Under the pieces are notes generated by a model, which was not told where the DNA came from, made no database searches, and was given only the letters and a program-made list of their open reading frames with translations. Positions 6,375 to 9,785 of a stretch of 9,785 nucleotides of DNA are shown piece after piece; position 1 is the stretch's first letter, and every line of letters begins with the position of its first letter. Both the position numbers and the translations under genes were made by a program. Source of the stretch: Actinomycetota bacterium (lineage in GTDB: Bacteria > Actinomycetota > Actinomycetes > Actinomycetales > Microbacteriaceae); NCBI GenBank assembly GCA_027728145.1, contig JAQBZV010000021.1, positions 1-9,785 on the forward strand, in the 5' to 3' direction.

Positions 6375-6998
6375 TCACTCACCAGAGTCGCGGGTCAGCT
6401 TGAAGACCTCAAGTGCCGCCGTGACAGTCTCTTGCACATCTTTCAGAAGGCTCGCCACGTCGTCGGATTCGAGCAAATCTTGGTGGTCCAGTGTTCCGAG
6501 CGGCGCGATACCCGCGAGCTGCCAGGCTCTCGCCACCGGATCATCGGCCAGTTCAATGTCCGTCGGCCACGGGACCGAGAGGTCTAACTCCAACAGGTAG
6601 GACAGGGTGTCCCGAACCACAGCCTCTGCTGACTCGAGTGACTCAGACTCCACCTCATCGCTTGGAAACTCCTCCAGGAACTCGACCTCGGCTTGTGGAT
6701 AGGGGTCCTCATCCAGCCAGGACACCACCCGAAAGCGGCGGTCGCCTTTGGCGACCACCTGGAGGGGTCCCTCCGGAGCTTCAATTTGTAAGACCCGAGC
6801 GGTGGTTCCCAGATCAAACCTCTGGTCCCCTCCCCCAACCTCTGATCCGCGCTCAATCAGGACAACACCGAAGACTGGCTCCTCAGCATCCAGGATCGCG
6901 CCCATCATCTTGAGGTAGCGCTCTTCAAACACCTGGAGAGCCAGAGGCATCGCCGGAAACAACACAGAGCCGAGAGGGAACATGGGGATCACCGGCAT
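6375..6998 (-). CDS. Stand-alone Lon N-terminal (LAN) domain protein
   Basis: A 207-residue cytoplasmic protein consisting of the substrate-binding N-terminal domain of Lon protease only. Its opening IPMFPLGSVLFPAMPLALQV, then FEERYLKMM, is the standard Lon-N signature. Further matches are VFGVVLIERGSEVGGG (42-57), LGTTARVLQIE (63-73) and KGDRRFRV (84-91). The AAA+ ATPase and Ser-Lys protease domains of full Lon (about 800 residues) are absent, so it cannot be a protease. Such short proteins are widespread in actinobacteria and of unknown function. The C-terminal half is acidic and leucine-rich, with helical character. The ATG at 6998 fits the family start; the ribosome site is weak (TCTAGGT). 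It follows ychF on the same strand after 62 bp and may share its transcript. Confidence 0.88.
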   Translation of the reverse strand: MPVIPMFPLGSVLFPAMPLALQVFEERYLKMMGAILDAEEPVFGVVLIERGSEVGGGDQRFDLGTTARVLQIEAPEGPLQVVAKGDRRFRVVSWLDEDPYPQAEVEFLEEFPSDEVESESLESAEAVVRDTLSYLLELDLSVPWPTDIELADDPVARAWQLAGIAPLGTLDHQDLLESDDVASLLKDVQETVTAALEVFKLTRDSGE

Positions 6999-7060
6999 AC
7001 CTAGAGCGAACCACTTCTGCCCACCCAGACCAAATTCGGCCGAGATATTCCCAGGGAACG

Positions 7061-8134
7061 CTAGGAACTAAAGCGGAACTCCACCACGTCGCCATCTTTC
7101 ATGACGTAGTCCTTACCCTCAATGCGGGCTTTGCCCGCAGCCCGGGCTTCCTGCAGGGAGCCCGCGGCAACTAAGTCCTCAAAGGAGGTGACTTCCGCCT
7201 TGATGAAACCTTTTTCAAAGTCTGTGTGAATAACACCGGCCGCTTGCGGTGCCTTCCACCCTCGCCGAATTGTCCAGGCTCGCGCTTCCTTGGGCCCGGC
7301 GGTGAGATAGGTCTGGAGCCCCAGAGTGTCAAAACCAATGTGAGCGAGCTGATCGAGCCCGCTCTCCTCTTGCCCTAGGGACTGCAACAGCTCGGTGGCC
7401 TCTGCCTTATCCAAATCAATCAGTTCACTCTCCACCTTGGCGTCTAAGAACACCGCTTTCGCGGGAGCCACCAAAGCGGCAAGCTCTGCCTGCTGGGCAG
7501 GATCCGCGAGGACCGCCTCATCGACGTTGAAGACATAGAGGAAGGGTTTCGCCGTCAGTAACCCCAGTTCCGCAATCTCCGAGGCATCAAATTGTGCCTG
7601 GAATAGGGTCTTCCCGGTGTCGAGGAGGGCTTTTGCCTCCTCGGCAGCGGCCAGAACGCTGGGCTCCAGCTTCTTACCCTTGACCTCTTTTTCGTACCGG
7701 GTGATGGCTTTCTCCAGGGTTTGCAAGTCCGCAAGAATCATCTCCGTGTTGATGGTCTCCATGTCGGCCCTCGGGTCGACCTGACCATCAACATGGACCA
7801 CATCGGGGTCGGAGAACACCCGCACCACCTGAGCGATGGCATCCGCTTCACGAATGTTGGACAGGAACTGGTTTCCCAAGCCCTCACCCTCACTGGCACC
7901 TTTGACAATCCCGGCAATATCCACAAACGACACGGTGGCCGGCAGAATGCGCTCGCTGCTGAAAATCTCGGCCAGGGTGTCTAGGCGCTCGTCCGGGAGG
8001 GTCACCACTCCCACGTTGGGCTCGATGGTGGCGAAGGGATAGTTCGCTGCCAAGACAGCATTCTTGGTCAAGGCGTTGAAGAGGGTGGATTTACCGACAT
8101 TGGGTAAACCGACGATTCCGATAGTGAGAGCCAC
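7061..8134 (-). CDS. ychF: Redox-regulated ATPase YchF (Obg-like)
   Basis: A 357-residue P-loop protein of the Obg-HflX superfamily, close to the usual 360. G1 is GLPNVGKST (9-17), the G3 region is VDIAGIVKGASEGEGLGNQFL (71-91), and the G4 position is NVDE (203-206) in place of NKxD. That substitution is the known reason YchF prefers ATP over GTP. A C-terminal TGS domain occupies about 275-356 (LQTYLTAGPKEARAWTI to VVEFRFSS). It is known to associate with ribosomes and to affect stress responses. I chose GTG at 8134-8132 because the family starts at ALTIGIVGLPNVGKS; the frame runs open to 8248 but only over intergenic and divergent rmuC sequence. No clear Shine-Dalgarno sequence precedes it; a TAGGCT hexamer 8 bases upstream hints at a leaderless message. 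Confidence 0.96.
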   Translation of the reverse strand: MALTIGIVGLPNVGKSTLFNALTKNAVLAANYPFATIEPNVGVVTLPDERLDTLAEIFSSERILPATVSFVDIAGIVKGASEGEGLGNQFLSNIREADAIAQVVRVFSDPDVVHVDGQVDPRADMETINTEMILADLQTLEKAITRYEKEVKGKKLEPSVLAAAEEAKALLDTGKTLFQAQFDASEIAELGLLTAKPFLYVFNVDEAVLADPAQQAELAALVAPAKAVFLDAKVESELIDLDKAEATELLQSLGQEESGLDQLAHIGFDTLGLQTYLTAGPKEARAWTIRRGWKAPQAAGVIHTDFEKGFIKAEVTSFEDLVAAGSLQEARAAGKARIEGKDYVMKDGDVVEFRFSS

Positions 8135-8142
8135 GGGTAGGA

Positions 8143-8148
8143 AGCCTA
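8143..8148 (-). promoter_or_regulatory. Candidate -10 box for a leaderless ychF mRNA
   Basis: TAGGCT matches TANNNT and ends eight bases before the GTG start codon of ychF, so transcription would begin at or beside the start codon. No Shine-Dalgarno sequence is visible, which fits. The hexamer is part of a small inverted repeat (GTAGG-CTT-CCTAC, 8137-8149) that may be coincidental. No good -35. Confidence 0.3.
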
Positions 8149-8207
8149 CTGCAGAGCAGTCGCCCCAGACGTGTGCCAAGGGATCTGTGAATCGTCGGGG
8201 GTGGCTG

Positions 8208-8213
8208 GCAGAC
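8208..8213 (+). promoter_or_regulatory. Weak candidate -10 box for rmuC
   Basis: CAGACT ends seven bases before the ATG at 8221, the spacing expected for a leaderless transcript, and a weak CTGTGA stands 17 bases further upstream in the -35 position. It matches only part of the consensus. The 86-bp gap to divergent ychF must hold both promoters. Confidence 0.2.
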
Positions 8214-8220
8214 TGTGGAC

Positions 8221-9393
8221 ATGAATGAATCGGTGTGGTTGGTCGCAATAGCGCTCGTCATGGCAGGCGCCTTGGGTTTCGTCGCGGGGTGGGTCGTGAA
8301 ATCTCGCAAGCCCACCGCAGGGGGAGACCAGAGGGCCCTCGAGGCTCAGTTGGACATGGCTCAACGCCAATACGAGGAGCTGCGAACCAAACAGGAAGCC
8401 GAAAACAAGATTCTTCAAGCCCTGGCTCCCGTGTCAGAAAGACTGACCGAAATGCAGCGCACCGTGTCAGAGCTTGAGAAACAGCGCAGCGAACAACACG
8501 GCCAGATCAGCCAACAACTCCGTGCCGCACTCGACAGCGATGAGCTACTCCGCGGCACAGCAGAACAACTCGCCTCGGCTCTTCGCTCAAACAGTGTTCG
8601 TGGCGTGTGGGGTGAGGTTCAACTGCGCCGCGTCGTGGAGGCAGCCGGCCTGATTGAGCGGGTCGACTTCGACGTGCAATCCCAGATTTCCTCGGATGCC
8701 GGTATTGGTAAACCCGACATGGTTATTCACCTCCCCGGAGGCAAAAACATCGCGGTGGACGCCAAAGTCCCCTTCACCGCCTACCTCGAAGCCAGCAAGA
8801 TTCCCTTCACAGCGACCGGCGAAGAAGCAGCCAGGCGCGAAGCGCTACTGAAACAGCACGTCACTGCTGTTCGCTCCCACATCGATGCTTTGGGGAAAAA
8901 GTCCTACTGGGACGGTCTTGCCGCCTCTCCCGAACTCGTCATCTGCTTTATCCCCAGCGAAGCTCTCATCTCCACCGCGATTGAGGCTGACCCCTCCCTG
9001 ATGGACTACGCCTTTAGCAAGAAGGTGGCACTGGCCTCGCCCGTCACACTGTGGTCAGTGCTGAAGACCGTGGCATTCTCCTGGCAACAGGATGTGCTCA
9101 CCGAGGACGCCGCCAAGCTTTTCGATGTCGGCAAGGAGCTGCTCGGACGCCTGGGGGCCATGGCGAAACACATCGACACTCTGGGTCGCTCGATTACCAG
9201 CACCGTGAAGGGCTATAACGCGTTTGTGGGCTCTCTCGAGAGCCGGGTGTTTCCCAGTGCCCGCAAGCTCACGGAGCTCGGGAACGCAGCAGACTTCCCC
9301 GATGAACTGGAGGGAATCGAGTCCATGCCTCGTGAGCTCAGTGCACCCGAGCTCACGGAGAAAGCGGAGCTCGAGGACAAGAAAAAGAACTAG
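8221..9393 (+). CDS. rmuC: DNA recombination protein RmuC
   Basis: A 390-residue protein of the RmuC family, linked in E. coli to limiting recombination at inverted repeats. Domain order: one N-terminal membrane helix (residues 5-25), a coiled-coil region rich in Gln/Glu/Arg (about 38-105), then the conserved RmuC core. The core opens with SNSVRGVWGEVQLRRVVEAAGL (123-144) and DFDVQSQI, followed by the PD-(D/E)xK nuclease-like fold, with PDMVIHLPGGK (165-175) and VDAKVPF (179-185) giving Asp166, Asp180 and Lys182. The C-terminus (about 365-390) is a charged tail. The ATG at 8221 is preferred; a GTG two codons earlier (8215) is equally possible and adds only VD. Neither has a clear ribosome binding site. 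It is divergent from ychF and converges on glpX with 24 bp between stop codons. Confidence 0.94.
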   Translation: MNESVWLVAIALVMAGALGFVAGWVVKSRKPTAGGDQRALEAQLDMAQRQYEELRTKQEAENKILQALAPVSERLTEMQRTVSELEKQRSEQHGQISQQLRAALDSDELLRGTAEQLASALRSNSVRGVWGEVQLRRVVEAAGLIERVDFDVQSQISSDAGIGKPDMVIHLPGGKNIAVDAKVPFTAYLEASKIPFTATGEEAARREALLKQHVTAVRSHIDALGKKSYWDGLAASPELVICFIPSEALISTAIEADPSLMDYAFSKKVALASPVTLWSVLKTVAFSWQQDVLTEDAAKLFDVGKELLGRLGAMAKHIDTLGRSITSTVKGYNAFVGSLESRVFPSARKLTELGNAADFPDELEGIESMPRELSAPELTEKAELEDKKKN

Positions 9394-9431
9394 TCGTTCA
9401 GACCTAGTCGTCCAGAGCTAGTCATCCAGCC
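9390..9431. repeat. Three-copy 14-bp tandem repeat at the rmuC-glpX junction
   Basis: Copies are CTAGTCGTTCAGAC (9390-9403), CTAGTCGTCCAGAG (9404-9417) and CTAGTCATCCAGCC (9418-9431). Copy 2 matches copy 1 at 12 of 14 and copy 3 at 11 of 14 positions. The first copy contains the rmuC stop TAG, and the last contains the glpX stop on the opposite strand. It looks like local duplication of the end of glpX that filled the space between two convergent genes. No terminator hairpin is seen here. Confidence 0.7.
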
Positions 9432-9785
9432 ACTTACTGGCTTGATGATCCGCCGACACCCGACGAAGAGTTCCTGACCGCGCGCGTAACACAATGCTCT
9501 CGGTGCTGATCATCGGCCCGTTGCGTCGAACACCTCGGACGAGTTCGCCATCGGTGACACCTGTGGCAACAAAAAAGGTGTTGTCGCTGGAGACCAGGTC
9601 GTCCACACCATAGACATGGTCAAACTTCAGTCCCGCATCAATACCCTGCTGCTTTTCGTCATCGCTCATGGGGTGTAACACTCCCTGCATGAAACCACCG
9701 AGTGCCTTAATCGCACACGCGGTGGCAACGCCCTCGGGGCTTCCGCCGATCCCCACACACATGTCGATGCGGGTGTCATGGCGGG
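9418..9785 (-). CDS. glpX: Class II fructose-1,6-bisphosphatase GlpX, C-terminal part
   Basis: The N-terminal part lies beyond the right edge; 121 residues and the stop are visible (the family is about 320-340). GlpX removes the 1-phosphate from fructose 1,6-bisphosphate in gluconeogenesis and is the main such enzyme in actinobacteria. The recognisable stretch is HDTRIDMCVGIGGSPEGV followed by ACAIKALGGFMQGVLHP, the conserved GIGGxPEG region with the following KxLGG and MQG signature. After it come DDLVSSDNTFFVATGVTDGELVRGV and a block with STESIVLRARSGTLRR, both typical of the family's C-terminal lobe. The ATG at 9762 is internal, because homology continues upstream of it to the window end. 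The gene ends inside a tandem repeat. No frame damage is seen. Confidence 0.95.
   Translation of the reverse strand, partial: RHDTRIDMCVGIGGSPEGVATACAIKALGGFMQGVLHPMSDDEKQQGIDAGLKFDHVYGVDDLVSSDNTFFVATGVTDGELVRGVRRNGPMISTESIVLRARSGTLRRVSADHQASKWLDD

Noticed and set aside
7047..7058. Small inverted repeat (TTCCC/GGGAA) after ychF as a terminator
   Set aside because: Arms are very short with almost no loop and no U tract; likely chance.

Overview
The window looks like a stretch of chromosome from a moderately GC-rich actinobacterium. A Microbacteriaceae-type organism is my best guess, from protein style, GTG starts, missing Shine-Dalgarno sequences at several genes, and GcvT/GlpX/YchF variants that read as actinobacterial. 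I see no phage genes, insertion sequences, CRISPR arrays, rRNA or tRNA. It reads as ordinary core chromosome with a small sugar-uptake locus. I do not see an undescribed multi-gene system; the most interesting material is regulatory and junction DNA.

Layout. Positions 1-555 (minus) hold the N-terminal 185 residues of gcvT, the T protein of the glycine cleavage system, cut by the window edge. Its leader (about 602-772, minus) is a clear tandem glycine riboswitch. A strong 14-bp hairpin (566-599) lies between the riboswitch and the gcvT ribosome binding site. Positions 860-1381 (minus) encode a SOUL-family haem-binding-like protein. Divergent from it, only 27 bp away, is a GH1 beta-glucosidase (1409-2791, plus).

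The GH1 gene ends tail-to-tail, with a 4-base overlap, against a minus-strand sugar ABC importer read in the order substrate-binding lipoprotein (4813-6198), permease 1 (3723-4709), permease 2 (2788-3723). These three resemble the AglE/AglF/AglG alpha-glucoside transporter family. The two permease genes overlap by one base (TAATG), and a large hairpin separates the binding-protein gene from permease 1. No ATPase or regulator gene is present, so the importer probably borrows an ATPase encoded elsewhere. The 176-bp region upstream of the binding protein carries a candidate -10 box flanked by two CG-centred palindromes of LacI-operator type.

Upstream on the minus strand are a stand-alone Lon N-terminal (LAN) domain protein (6375-6998) and the ATPase YchF/Obg-like (7061-8134). 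Divergent from ychF is rmuC (8221-9393, plus), which converges on the C-terminal part of glpX, class II fructose-1,6-bisphosphatase (9418-9785, minus, cut by the window edge). The short rmuC-glpX junction is a three-copy 14-bp tandem repeat that contains both stop codons.

Working together: the importer and the GH1 enzyme plausibly form one catabolic module (oligosaccharide in, glucose out), although the transporter family suggests alpha-glucosides and the enzyme suggests beta-glucosides. GcvT with its glycine sensor is a separate amino-acid and one-carbon module. YchF, the LAN protein, RmuC and GlpX are housekeeping genes.
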